A DNA stretch of 15,039 nucleotides from Acidobacteriota bacterium. Its GTDB lineage: Bacteria > Acidobacteriota > Terriglobia > Terriglobales > Acidobacteriaceae. Positions 1 through 6,910 of this stretch are shown in pieces (the stretch's first letter is position 1; every line of letters starts with the position of its first letter). The stretch covers positions 1 to 15,039 of the forward strand of contig JAEZPW010000190.1 of the NCBI GenBank assembly GCA_023441255.1, in the 5' to 3' direction. The notes under the pieces are model-generated. The model was not told the DNA's origin. It saw only the letters and a program-made list of their open reading frames with translations, and made no database searches. A program made the translations under genes and the position numbers.

Positions 1-9
1 GAGCTTCAC

Positions 10-1521
10 ATGCGCAAGTCTTTCATCATTGCTCTCGTTCTCTTCTCTTCACTCGCCCTCTCCGCCCAAACCTATGACCAGAAGGGCGACGCCTCGATGA
101 AGCGCGTCGAAGCGGTCACCGCGAAGGGTCCGTTCACGGCATCGTGGGACTCGCTCTCCAGCTACAAGGCGCCTGAGTGGTTCCGCGACGCCAAGTTCGG
201 GATATTCATCCACTGGGGCGTTTACTCTGTGCCTGCGTTCGCCAACGAGTGGTATCCGCGCAACATGTACCAGCTCGACAGTCCTGAGTACAAGCACCAG
301 CTTGCAACCTACGGACCACAGACGAAGTTCGGTTACAAGGACTTCATCCCGATGTTCAAGGCTGAGCGGTTCGACTCCGATCATTGGGCCGAGCTGTTCC
401 GTAAGGCCGGAGCGAAATACGTCATTCCCGTCGCGGAGCACCACGACGGCTTCGCCATGTACAACACCGATTTCTCCGACTGGAGCGCGGCCAAGATGGG
501 GCCGAAGCGCGACGTGATCGGCGAACTGTCGAAGGCCATCCGCAAGCAGGGAATGCACTTCGGAGTGTCGTCGCATCGCGCCGAACACTACTGGTTCTTC
601 GACGGCGCCTTGAAGTTCCCGTCGGACGCAGCGGATCCGAAGTGGGGTGCACTTTACGGTCCGCCAAAGCCTCAGGACGATCAGCCTGACGAGGCGTTCC
701 TGAAGGACTGGCTCGCACGCTCGACCGAACTGGTCGATAAGTACAAGCCTGAGCTTTTCTACTTCGACTGGTGGATCGGACAGCGTGACGGCTATAAGCC
801 GTATCTGCAGAAGTTTGTGGCTTACTACTACGACCGCGCAGCCGAGCAGAAACGCGAGGTCGTGCAGTTCTACAAAGAGAAGTCCATGCCTGAGAACGTC
901 GCGACTTGGGATGTGGAACGTGGACAACTGGACAAGATGCGCGACAAACCCTGGCAAACCGACACTTCGATCAGCTGGAAATCCTGGTGCTACATCGAGA
1001 ACGACGACTATAAAAAGCCTGAAGCGCTCGTTCAGCAACTCGTTGACATCGTCAGCAAGAACGGCTCGCTTTTGTTGAACGTCGGGCCGAAGTCGGACGG
1101 CACGATTCCCGAGCAATCGGAGAAGATACTGCTTGCCATGGGCGAATGGCTCGGCGCGAACGGCGAGGCCATTTACGGCACGCGTCCGTGGACGATCTAC
1201 GGCGAAGGGCCAACCCAGATCGAAGGCGGCGCGTTCAAGGACGGCGCTTCCAAGCCCTTCACTTCGGCCGATATCCGCTTCACCACCAAAGGGTCGACGC
1301 TGTACGCGATCGCGATGGAGCGTCCGGCTGACGGCAAGGTGACCGTGAAGTCGCTCGCCGACGGCTCCGAGATGATGAAGGCAAAGATTGCCGACGTTCA
1401 GTTGCTCGGGTCGAAGGACAAGCTGAAGTGGACGCGCACGGCTGACGGACTCAGCGTGGAGCTTCCGCAACAGCAAGGCGACGGTAAATATCCGGTTGCG
1501 CTGAAAGTCGTGACTGAGTAG
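10..1521 (+). CDS. Secreted alpha-L-fucosidase, glycoside hydrolase family 29
   Basis: Retaining exo-alpha-L-fucosidase of family GH29, expected to release terminal L-fucose from glycans outside the cytoplasm. Residues 1-19 are a Sec signal peptide (MRKS, a hydrophobic stretch, then LSA before Q20). The catalytic barrel follows: FGIFIHWG at 63-70 near the N-terminus, EHHDGF at 143-148 with the active-site histidine pair, SSHRAEH at 187-193, and ELFYFDWW at 248-255, where D253 is the expected nucleophile. NGSLLLNVGPKSDGT at 351-365 is a typical GH29 block, followed by a C-terminal beta domain to residue 503. Length is normal for a bacterial GH29. The acid/base is not conserved across the family and was not assigned. 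Only 9 bases precede the ATG, so promoter and upstream operon partners lie outside the window. A strong hairpin starts 14 bases after the stop. Family is confident; exact linkage specificity is not. Confidence 0.95.
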   Translation: MRKSFIIALVLFSSLALSAQTYDQKGDASMKRVEAVTAKGPFTASWDSLSSYKAPEWFRDAKFGIFIHWGVYSVPAFANEWYPRNMYQLDSPEYKHQLATYGPQTKFGYKDFIPMFKAERFDSDHWAELFRKAGAKYVIPVAEHHDGFAMYNTDFSDWSAAKMGPKRDVIGELSKAIRKQGMHFGVSSHRAEHYWFFDGALKFPSDAADPKWGALYGPPKPQDDQPDEAFLKDWLARSTELVDKYKPELFYFDWWIGQRDGYKPYLQKFVAYYYDRAAEQKREVVQFYKEKSMPENVATWDVERGQLDKMRDKPWQTDTSISWKSWCYIENDDYKKPEALVQQLVDIVSKNGSLLLNVGPKSDGTIPEQSEKILLAMGEWLGANGEAIYGTRPWTIYGEGPTQIEGGAFKDGASKPFTSADIRFTTKGSTLYAIAMERPADGKVTVKSLADGSEMMKAKIADVQLLGSKDKLKWTRTADGLSVELPQQQGDGKYPVALKVVTE

Positions 1522-1534
1522 TCAGTCTCGAGTA

Positions 1535-1583
1535 TCAAGTTTCGAGTTTCGAGCGGGTCAGCTGCTCGGAACTCGAAGCTTGA
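1535..1583 (+). terminator. 20-bp imperfect hairpin after the fucosidase gene
   Basis: The left arm (1535-1554) pairs with the right arm (1564-1583) over 20 positions with no Watson-Crick break other than two G.U wobbles; the loop is 9 nt. It starts 14 bases after the fucosidase stop, so it could end or protect the transcript. There is no U-tract directly after the stem (the first T-run is at 1611-1615), so it is not a textbook intrinsic terminator. The left arm is itself built of 7-bp units of the form GAGTTTC. Confidence 0.5.
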
Positions 1584-1972
1584 GACCGGAAGACAAGCGT
1601 CAACTTCAGGTTTTTCGGAAAAATGACGCATTCAACAGGGCCTGCGCGACGCTTCCTGCCTCCCCGCCACTTTCCAAAGTCCTCTGTTTATGAGGGTCCC
1701 GCAGAACCTCATATTCGAGATCTATGACTTTAAAGCACTTAGGTTTTATTTACTTTGTGGTTAACAGACGTTCTTTCTGGAGCGCCGTCCAAGGAATGTC
1801 ATCTGTTGCTGCCGCACTTCATGACGAGTTTGGCACGTAGAGCCCGGAGTGAAACACGAACCTGTGGAAATTCACAAAATCGGAACAGGAAGTTGCTGAC
1901 GACTTTGTCAATCCTGATCGTTCGACGCGTGCCAAATCGCGCGCTGGCGTGGTACGGTGCTTTTATGAGGGC

Positions 1973-1976
1973 GGAG
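1973..1976 (+). promoter_or_regulatory. Shine-Dalgarno GGAG deciding the MFS start
   Basis: GGAG sits 8 bases before the GTG at 1985, supporting that codon over the in-frame GTG at 1949. Confidence 0.6.
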
Positions 1977-1984
1977 TTGGAGCG

Positions 1985-3190
1985 GTGATTGGCCGCGTCT
2001 TCAAGGCATTCCAATATCGAGATTTTCGGCTGATGTGGTTCGGTGCCTGCACGTCGAGTGTGGGCACCTGGATGCAGATCGTCGCGCAGGGCTGGCTCAT
2101 TTACCGCCTCAGCCACTCCGCGTTCCTGCTCGCGCTGGACCAGTTCCTCAGCGGCATTCCCATCTTCCTGTTTTCGCTGGTCGGCGGCGTGATAGCCGAC
2201 CGGGTGGAGCGACGGCGGATCCTGCTCGGTTCGCAGTATCTGCAGATGGCCAGCGCGGCCACACTCACGGTGCTCGTGGGGACGGGTGTGGTGCAGGTGT
2301 GGCACATTCTGTGCCTGTCTTTCGTATCGGGGCTGGCACAGGCTTTCGGCGGTCCCGCGTACCAGGCGCTGATTCCCACGCTCGTGGAGCGCGACGACAT
2401 GCCCAACGCAATCGCGCTGAACTCGATCCAGTTCAACCTGGCCGTGACGGTGGGGCCTGCGCTGGCGGGGCAGGCATTGGCGAAACTGGGCGAAACATGG
2501 TGCTTCGGACTGAACGCGGTCTCGTTTCTGGCGCCGATTCTGTCCTTATGGATGATCCAGGCGCGTTTCCTGCCACTGAAGACGAACCAGTCCATTCTCA
2601 CAAGCCTGAAAGAGGGCATCGCCTTCGCGCGCAAGCAACCGGCAATGGAAGCGCTGATCGTGCTGGCGTTCTCGATGACGTTCCTGGCGATGCCGACCCG
2701 CACTTACATTCCGGTGTTCGTGAAAGACATTTTCCATCGCGGCCCGGAGACTTACGGCAATCTGCTCTCGGTGATGGGTATCGGGTCGATCTGCGGGTCG
2801 CTCGTGATCGCGGGCGCGGGTAACGTGAGCCGCAAGGGACAGGTTGCGCTTGGTGGCCTGGTACTGCTGGGCGCCAGCATTTCGGGATTCGCCGTGTCGC
2901 GCTCGCTGCCAGTGAGCGGCGCCATGCTGATGCTGGTGGGGGCCGCGATGATGGCGGTGTTCGCCATGGTGAACTCGCTGGTGCAGCTGATCACCAGCAA
3001 CGAGATGCGTGGCCGCGTGATGAGCCTCTATAACTTCGCGTTCCGCGGAGGCATGCCGATGGGGAACCTGCTGACGGGATGGCTGGTCCCCATGACCAGC
3101 GCGTCGCTGGTGCTGGGTGTCAATGGACTGCTACTGATGGCGCTCGCCTTCTACTTTTTTACGGCACAACGTCGGGTCGCGGCGCTGTAA
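1985..3190 (+). CDS. MFS transporter of the EntS/MFS_3 exporter type
   Basis: Predicted 401-aa inner-membrane major facilitator, probably a proton-driven exporter of small molecules. The N-terminus (FKAFQYRDFRLMWFG, then SSVGTWMQ at about 24-31) is the usual opening of this exporter group. MFS motif A is clear at about 67-78 (GGVIADRVERRR), in the loop between helices 2 and 3. The rest is made of hydrophobic helices, about 12 in all, ending in a short basic tail. The GTG at 1985 was chosen because GGAG at 1973-1976 lies 8 bases before it and the protein then begins where relatives do; an in-frame GTG at 1949 adds 12 unlikely residues. It is convergent with the DUF4256 gene, 55 bp away. The substrate cannot be told from sequence, and nothing ties it to the fucosidase except proximity. 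Confidence 0.9.
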   Translation: MIGRVFKAFQYRDFRLMWFGACTSSVGTWMQIVAQGWLIYRLSHSAFLLALDQFLSGIPIFLFSLVGGVIADRVERRRILLGSQYLQMASAATLTVLVGTGVVQVWHILCLSFVSGLAQAFGGPAYQALIPTLVERDDMPNAIALNSIQFNLAVTVGPALAGQALAKLGETWCFGLNAVSFLAPILSLWMIQARFLPLKTNQSILTSLKEGIAFARKQPAMEALIVLAFSMTFLAMPTRTYIPVFVKDIFHRGPETYGNLLSVMGIGSICGSLVIAGAGNVSRKGQVALGGLVLLGASISGFAVSRSLPVSGAMLMLVGAAMMAVFAMVNSLVQLITSNEMRGRVMSLYNFAFRGGMPMGNLLTGWLVPMTSASLVLGVNGLLLMALAFYFFTAQRRVAAL

Positions 3191-3245
3191 GGAAGATCTG
3201 GCGCTCGGTCTAGTTCAATGCCGTTGCCTGACGGCCGTGTAAGAT

Positions 3246-3821
3246 TCAGACCCTCAGCGAGCCTCGGAAGCCCCGCGCAGCATAGTAGGATTCCGCACCG
3301 TTGTGATACACGAAGACAGTGTTGTAGCGCCGATCACAAAAGAGGGCGCCGCCGAGTTCTCTGATGCCGGAAGGCGTTTTCACCCAGCTCGACGTTTTCG
3401 TATCGAGGTTTCCAAACGTCTGCAACTCTCGATATTGTTCTTCCGTCAGGAGTTCAACGCCCATGGCAGCTGCCATATCGATGGCGTTATTTTCTGGCTT
3501 GTGTTCTTTGCGTGATTCCAGCGCTTCACGGTCGTAGCAAACACTTCTGCGCCCCTTGGGACTTTCCGCGGAGCAATCAAAGAAAATGTATTCATCCGTC
3601 TTCTTGTCATGACCAACCACATCCGGCTCACCGCCAGTCCGTTCCATTTCATGGAGTGACCACAGCTTGTCAGCGTCAGCGTCCAGTCTTCTTTGAACAT
3701 TGGCCCACTGAATGCCTTCATGGCGGTTCATGTTCTTCTCAAAACGGGCCTTCAAGGTTCTGAACAGTTCTTCACGCTGTGCCGGTGACAGCTCTTTCTT
3801 CTTCGCATTGACGTTGCTCAT
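3246..3821 (-). CDS. DUF4256 family protein
   Basis: Soluble 191-aa protein with no signal peptide or membrane helix, matching by eye the uncharacterised DUF4256 family. Family-like stretches are KARFEKNMNRHEGIQW near 24-39, GGEPDVVG near 63-70 (Asp in a predicted turn), DEYIFFDCSAESPKGRRSVC near 76-95, and a C-terminal half with GIRELGGALFCDRRYNTVFVYHNGAESYY. The conserved acidic, Cys and Arg residues hint at an enzymatic or binding role, but none is established. The lysine-rich N-terminus is probably disordered. There is only a weak ribosome site (GAG) before the ATG at 3821. The gene is on its own between a convergent MFS gene and a divergent spacer, so it is probably monocistronic. Confidence 0.85.
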   Translation of the reverse strand: MSNVNAKKKELSPAQREELFRTLKARFEKNMNRHEGIQWANVQRRLDADADKLWSLHEMERTGGEPDVVGHDKKTDEYIFFDCSAESPKGRRSVCYDREALESRKEHKPENNAIDMAAAMGVELLTEEQYRELQTFGNLDTKTSSWVKTPSGIRELGGALFCDRRYNTVFVYHNGAESYYAARGFRGSLRV

Positions 3822-3967
3822 GGCTCGATATTAACTCTGTGGAGAGAAGGCCTGTTCTCCACCAACGGTCCATCGAAGTACGTGGATTCCGACTAGGGTG
3901 ACGGGTCGCCAGACTTTGGCAGGCGCTTCGGCCGTACCTCCGGCACTGTGCGGGGTTGTGCACCTTA

Positions 3968-4099
3968 CCCAGGACTTCGTCCTGGGCTAAATTCGTTCCG
4001 TCCCTTGCGGGACGCATTGACCGTGCGGCCCCTCTCCGATGCGAGCATCGGCCCAGGTGCGTGCAAACGAGCCATCCTTCGTAAATCAGCGAAGGATGG
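3968..4099. repeat. Cluster of four REP-like hairpins
   Basis: Four perfect short inverted repeats stand one after another: CCCAGGAC/GTCCTGGG (3968-3986, 3-nt loop), CGTCCC/GGGACG (3999-4014, 4-nt loop), CCGATG/CATCGG (4036-4051, 4-nt loop) and CCATCCTTCG/CGAAGGATGG (4072-4099, 8-nt loop). This is the look of repetitive extragenic palindromes. The surrounding spacer (3822-4246) holds one more 7-bp hairpin (3839-3845 with 3856-3862) and no convincing gene; frames crossing it on the minus strand run straight through the palindromes and read as low-complexity basic protein. Confidence 0.6.
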
Positions 4100-4246
4100 G
4101 GCACCCACAGACCTCCCGAGTTCAGGCTGTTCCGCAATGATTTGGCAACACATTTTTGTGGTCCCCCCTCTTCCTGTTTAGGCGCACGGCAAACGATCAC
4201 TTCACGGGTGTCAATCGGTTGAAGCGGCCGGCGGGGGAGTGGGTGC

Positions 4247-4966
4247 ATGGCTGTCGATCCAGACAACCCAAGACTGACTCCGGAAGAGCGCAGGAGACTG
4301 GAAAAAGAGCGGCTCGACCGGTCGGATGCCGGCGGGAGGTCGCTGCGGTTGTGGTGGCTCTGGCTGATTGTCCTGTTCGGCATTGTGTGGTTCGCCGGTT
4401 GGGGATGGCGCGGCTACGGCGGATGGTTCGGCTGGGGTGGGCGGCGTGTGGTCGTGGTGCAGCGTGCGGCAAACCCGCAGAACCCGCCCGGTAATAGCCC
4501 GAACCAGAATGCCGCGAACAAGAGCCGGCATGAAGCGAACAGTCAACCGGCAATCGCTAACGTGCAGACGATCCTGAACTCACCGGATAAACGGCAGTTC
4601 GCCGGGACGCCGGTGAACCTAGAGGGAATTCAGGTGCAGGCCGTGGACTCGGACGGCACCATCTGGGTGGGACTGAGTCCGAACGAAAAGATCCTCGTCG
4701 TGCCCCAAGGGGCGGGTTCGCAGGCCGGAACCGAAGCCGGCCATGCGCAGAACGCGGCAAGTGCGCAGGTGCAGGCGAAACAGCGGTCGATCAGCGCCAA
4801 CTTGCGTCCCGGCGAGATGGTGTCGGTGGAGGGCACGGTAGAGACCGTGGCCAGTGCATCCCAGGCGCAGCAAAAGTGGAATCTGAACCAGCAGGAGGCG
4901 CAGCAGGTCGAGCAGCAGGGCGTCCTGGTGGCAGCACAGTCCGTCGTGCCGATTCAACGGCCATAG
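4247..4966 (+). CDS. Single-pass membrane protein of unknown function with possible OB-like domain
   Basis: Not assigned to a named family. The 239-aa protein has a charged N-terminus (LTPEERRRLEKERLD at 10-24), one transmembrane helix at about 35-52, and then a Trp/Gly-rich segment (GWGWRGYGGWFGWGG at 51-65). After an Asn/Pro/Gln-rich linker comes a folded part: TPVNLEGIQVQAVDSDGTIW at 121-140, then KILVVPQ, and GEMVSVEGTVETV at 189-201. Those strands, split by an Ala/Gln-rich insert (about 155-185), resemble a small OB-type beta barrel. Positive charge before the helix suggests the N-terminus stays inside and the barrel lies in the periplasm. The start is supported by a GGGGGAG at 4233-4239 upstream of ATG. 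It stands 117 bp before xylB on the same strand; that gap holds a 15-bp palindrome, so shared transcription is uncertain. Confidence 0.75.
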   Translation: MAVDPDNPRLTPEERRRLEKERLDRSDAGGRSLRLWWLWLIVLFGIVWFAGWGWRGYGGWFGWGGRRVVVVQRAANPQNPPGNSPNQNAANKSRHEANSQPAIANVQTILNSPDKRQFAGTPVNLEGIQVQAVDSDGTIWVGLSPNEKILVVPQGAGSQAGTEAGHAQNAASAQVQAKQRSISANLRPGEMVSVEGTVETVASASQAQQKWNLNQQEAQQVEQQGVLVAAQSVVPIQRP

Positions 4967-5083
4967 CCGGTTGGTTTCCTTACCTTCTAAAGAACCCCGC
5001 TCCGGAATTTCCGTCGCAAGTACTAGCTGTTCCGAACAGCCATTCTCGTTTAGAGTTATGAGCGTTCCCAGGTCGAGGCACTC
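4967..5083 (+). promoter_or_regulatory. Upstream region of xylB with 15-bp palindrome (5026-5040)
   Basis: GCTGTTC and GAACAGC flank a single C at 5033, a perfect 7+1+7 palindrome lying 43 bases before the xylB ATG. A weak -10-like TAGAGT at 5051-5056 follows at promoter spacing, which would put the palindrome over the -35 region; this suggests an operator. GAGG at 5075-5078 is the ribosome site for xylB. The binding protein is unknown. Confidence 0.4.
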
Positions 5084-6604
5084 ATGACATTTCTAGGCAT
5101 AGATGTTGGCACTGGCGGTACTCGCGCAATTCTTATCGACGAAACCGGCCGGGTTGTAGGCTCGGCTTCGCACGAACACGCACCGTTCGCTTCGCCGCAG
5201 ACGGGATGGGCGGAGCAGGATCCGCACGACTGGTGGACCGCGTGCAAGTCGGCCATTCGCCAGGTTCTGAGGGCGACGGGCACCAGTGGCGATGAGATCG
5301 CCGCCATCGGACTGACCGGGCAGATGCACGGTGCCGTCCTGATGGACGAAAAGCGGGAAGTGCTGCGTCCGGCGCTGATCTGGTGCGACCAGCGTACGCA
5401 GGAACAGTGCGACGAGTTGACGGCAAAGATCGGCGCCGAAAAGCTGATCGAGTGGACGTCGAACCCAGCGCTGACCAACTTCACGCTGACCAAACTGATG
5501 TGGGTGCGCCAGCACGAACCGGAAATCTGGAAGCGGTTCCGAAGCTTTCTGCTGCCGAAAGACTACGTTCGCATGCGGCTGACGGGCGTGCGAGCAATCG
5601 ACGTGGCCGAAGCTTCCGGCACGCTGCTGCTGGACGTAGCGAATCGGCGGTGGTCGAAGGAAATGCTGGCAGCCACGGGCCTGGAAGAAAGCTGCCTGCC
5701 TGAGCTGTTCGAGTCGCCTGACGTGTGCGGACGCATTACGGCCGAAGGCGCAGCGGAAACAGGATTGAAGGTCGGAACACCGGTAGTTGCCGGTGCAGGC
5801 GATCAGGCTGCGGGCGCCGTCGGCATGGGCATCGTGCAGCCGGGAGCAGTGAGCGCGACGATTGGAACGTCAGGCGTAGTATTTGCTGCCTCGAACCGCC
5901 CGGCGCTCGATCCCAAGGGGCGGATTCACACGTTCTGCCACGCCGTGCCGGGACGCTGGCACGTGATGGGCGTGACGCAGGCCGCCGGTCTGTCGCTACG
6001 CTGGTTCCGCGACAACTTCGGCGCTGGTCAGGACGACGGTCGCGATCCGTACGAGCGCCTGTGCGACGAAGCGGCGAAGGTTCCGGCCGGAGCGGATGGC
6101 GTGCTGTGGACTCCGTACCTCATGGGCGAGCGCACGCCCCATTGCGACGCGAACGCACGCGCCTCGCTGGTCGGACTGGCTGCCAATCACGGGCGCGGAC
6201 ACATCGTGCGTGCAATTCTTGAAGGCGTGGCCATGAGCCTGCGCGACACGTTCACGATTCTCGAAGAGATGAAGGTACCGGTCACCGAAGTTCGCCTCGG
6301 CGGCGGTGGTGCGCGTTCGCCGCTGTGGCGGCAGGTACAGGCCGATGTCTACGGACAGCGCGTGTCGATTTTGGTGGCGGAAGAGGGCGCGGCGTACGGT
6401 GCGGCGCTGTTGGCCGGAGTCGGCGCCGGCGCGTGGAAGACGGTCGATGACGCGTGCAAGTCAGCGGTGCGCGTGTCGAAGACGGTGGAGCCCGATGCGA
6501 AGAACATGGCGACCATGCAGCGGCAGTATCAGGCGTATCGGCGCATCTATCCGGCGATGAAGTCGGTGTGGGCCGACGCTGGATCAGCGGCTTGCGCGAA
6601 GTAG
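5084..6604 (+). CDS. xylB: Xylulokinase (FGGY carbohydrate kinase)
   Basis: Cytoplasmic ATP-dependent kinase that phosphorylates D-xylulose to D-xylulose 5-phosphate for the pentose phosphate pathway. The 506-aa length is normal. The N-terminal FGGY domain opens with the phosphate-binding DVGTGGT at 7-13. TGQMHG at 78-83 is the XylB substrate signature, followed by LIWCDQRT at 98-105. EASGT at 176-180 and AGAGDQAAGA at 236-245 carry the conserved sugar-site region; D240 is the expected catalytic base. The C-terminal domain has GTSGVVF at 261-267, YLMGERTP at 345-352 and the ATP-binding GGGGARSPLWRQ at 406-417. ATG is preceded by GAGG. It converges on the isomerase operon and has its own terminator hairpin. 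Relatives in this family can act on other ketoses (L-fuculose, D-ribulose), so the fucose-like context leaves the true substrate open. Confidence 0.93.
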   Translation: MTFLGIDVGTGGTRAILIDETGRVVGSASHEHAPFASPQTGWAEQDPHDWWTACKSAIRQVLRATGTSGDEIAAIGLTGQMHGAVLMDEKREVLRPALIWCDQRTQEQCDELTAKIGAEKLIEWTSNPALTNFTLTKLMWVRQHEPEIWKRFRSFLLPKDYVRMRLTGVRAIDVAEASGTLLLDVANRRWSKEMLAATGLEESCLPELFESPDVCGRITAEGAAETGLKVGTPVVAGAGDQAAGAVGMGIVQPGAVSATIGTSGVVFAASNRPALDPKGRIHTFCHAVPGRWHVMGVTQAAGLSLRWFRDNFGAGQDDGRDPYERLCDEAAKVPAGADGVLWTPYLMGERTPHCDANARASLVGLAANHGRGHIVRAILEGVAMSLRDTFTILEEMKVPVTEVRLGGGGARSPLWRQVQADVYGQRVSILVAEEGAAYGAALLAGVGAGAWKTVDDACKSAVRVSKTVEPDAKNMATMQRQYQAYRRIYPAMKSVWADAGSAACAK

Positions 6605-6612
6605 GATTGGAT

Positions 6613-6645
6613 TTACGGCCGTAAGCCTTAAGCGAGTAAGCCGTA
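6613..6645. repeat. Degenerate CGTAAGC heptamer array with 12-bp palindrome
   Basis: TTACGGCCGTAA (6613-6624) is a perfect palindrome, and its right half begins a run of units CGTAAGC, CTTAAGC, GAGTAAGC, CGTAAGT. The array is imperfect (one unit is 8 bp). It lies just after the xylB stop. No function is apparent. Confidence 0.5.
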
Positions 6646-6680
6646 AGTGAGTCGATTCGAGCGTGTTGGAGTAAGAGTAT

Positions 6681-6711
6681 TAGCTGTTAGCTCTTAGCTG
6701 CTAGCTGCTAG
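6681..6711. repeat. TAGCTGY heptamer tandem array, left arm
   Basis: Four successive 7-bp units TAGCTGT, TAGCTCT, TAGCTGC, TAGCTGC and a partial TAG. The stretch 6687-6700 is perfectly complementary to 6865-6878 on the far side of the two terminators, so this array and the one at 6864-6884 form the arms of a long-range inverted repeat. Confidence 0.75.
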
Positions 6712-6727
6712 TGAAAATGTAGAACCG

Positions 6728-6760
6728 AAGCGATCTGCGAAAGTGCAGGTCGCTTTTGTT
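6728..6760 (+). terminator. Rho-independent terminator of xylB
   Basis: An 11-bp stem (6728-6738 with 6745-6755) with one G.U wobble and a 6-nt loop runs directly into TTTTGTT. It lies about 125 bases after the xylB stop on the same strand. Because the stem begins with AAG and ends CTT it could also act weakly from the other side. Confidence 0.75.
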
Positions 6761-6799
6761 CGCAGTTCAGTCCGAAGTGTAGAACACACCCTCCAACCA

Positions 6800-6820
6800 T
6801 CAGCTTTCAGCCGTCAGTAA
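6800..6820. repeat. Short TCAGCNN heptamer array
   Basis: Three 7-bp units TCAGCTT, TCAGCCG, TCAGTAA lie between the two terminator hairpins. The core differs from the flanking TAGCTGT arrays, so it is a separate heptamer type in the same spacer. Confidence 0.5.
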
Positions 6821-6822
6821 AG

Positions 6823-6849
6823 AAGGGATCTGCGAATTGCAGATCCCTT
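6823..6849. terminator. Second, bidirectional terminator hairpin serving the isomerase operon
   Basis: Perfect 11-bp stem, AAGGGATCTGC (6823-6833) with its complement at 6839-6849, and a 5-nt loop. On the minus strand it follows the isomerase stop by about 60 bases and is followed by CTTCTTTAC; on the plus strand by TCTGGCTTTT. Its left 14 bases differ from those of the first terminator (6728-6741) at only one position. Confidence 0.65.
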
Positions 6850-6863
6850 TCTGGCTTTTACTA

Positions 6864-6884
6864 ACAGCTAAGAGCTAAAAGCTA
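6864..6884. repeat. TAGCTGT heptamer array, right inverted arm
   Basis: Three units ACAGCTA, AGAGCTA, AAAGCTA, that is TAGCTTT, TAGCTCT, TAGCTGT on the minus strand. This is the mirror image of the array at 6681-6711. Confidence 0.7.
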
Positions 6885-6910
6885 ATGGCCAATACTCTCC
6901 AGGCCCGAAG

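Larger units (their letters stand above)
1522..1984. other. 463-bp non-coding spacer between fucosidase and MFS genes
   Basis: Apart from the hairpin at its left end, this stretch shows no convincing gene; its short reading frames lack good ribosome sites or recognisable protein character. It is locally AT-rich around 1720-1765, unlike its neighbours. A small hairpin is visible (TATGAGG at 1689-1695 with CCTCATA at 1707-1713, 11-nt loop). A promoter for the MFS gene should lie here, but no -35/-10 pair stands out. Confidence 0.5.

Noticed and set aside
49..1476. 475-codon open frame on the strand opposite the fucosidase gene
   Set aside because: It lies entirely within a well-conserved GH29 gene, its product is rich in Arg, Val and Leu with no recognisable domain, and such mirror frames are common in GC-rich codon usage.
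1611..1623. TTTTTCGGAAAAA as an intrinsic terminator for the fucosidase
   Set aside because: The stem is only five A-T pairs with a 3-nt loop, too weak to terminate; the GC-richer hairpin at 1535-1583 is the better candidate.
1640..1984. Hidden RNA gene in the AT-rich spacer
   Set aside because: No cloverleaf, no strong long stem and no clear promoter-terminator pair were found; only a 7-bp hairpin at 1689-1713.
3772..4383. 203-codon minus-strand frame across the spacer before the membrane protein gene
   Set aside because: It overlaps the DUF4256 gene, the REP-like hairpins and the start of the 4247 gene; the product is low-complexity Ser/Arg-rich with no domain.
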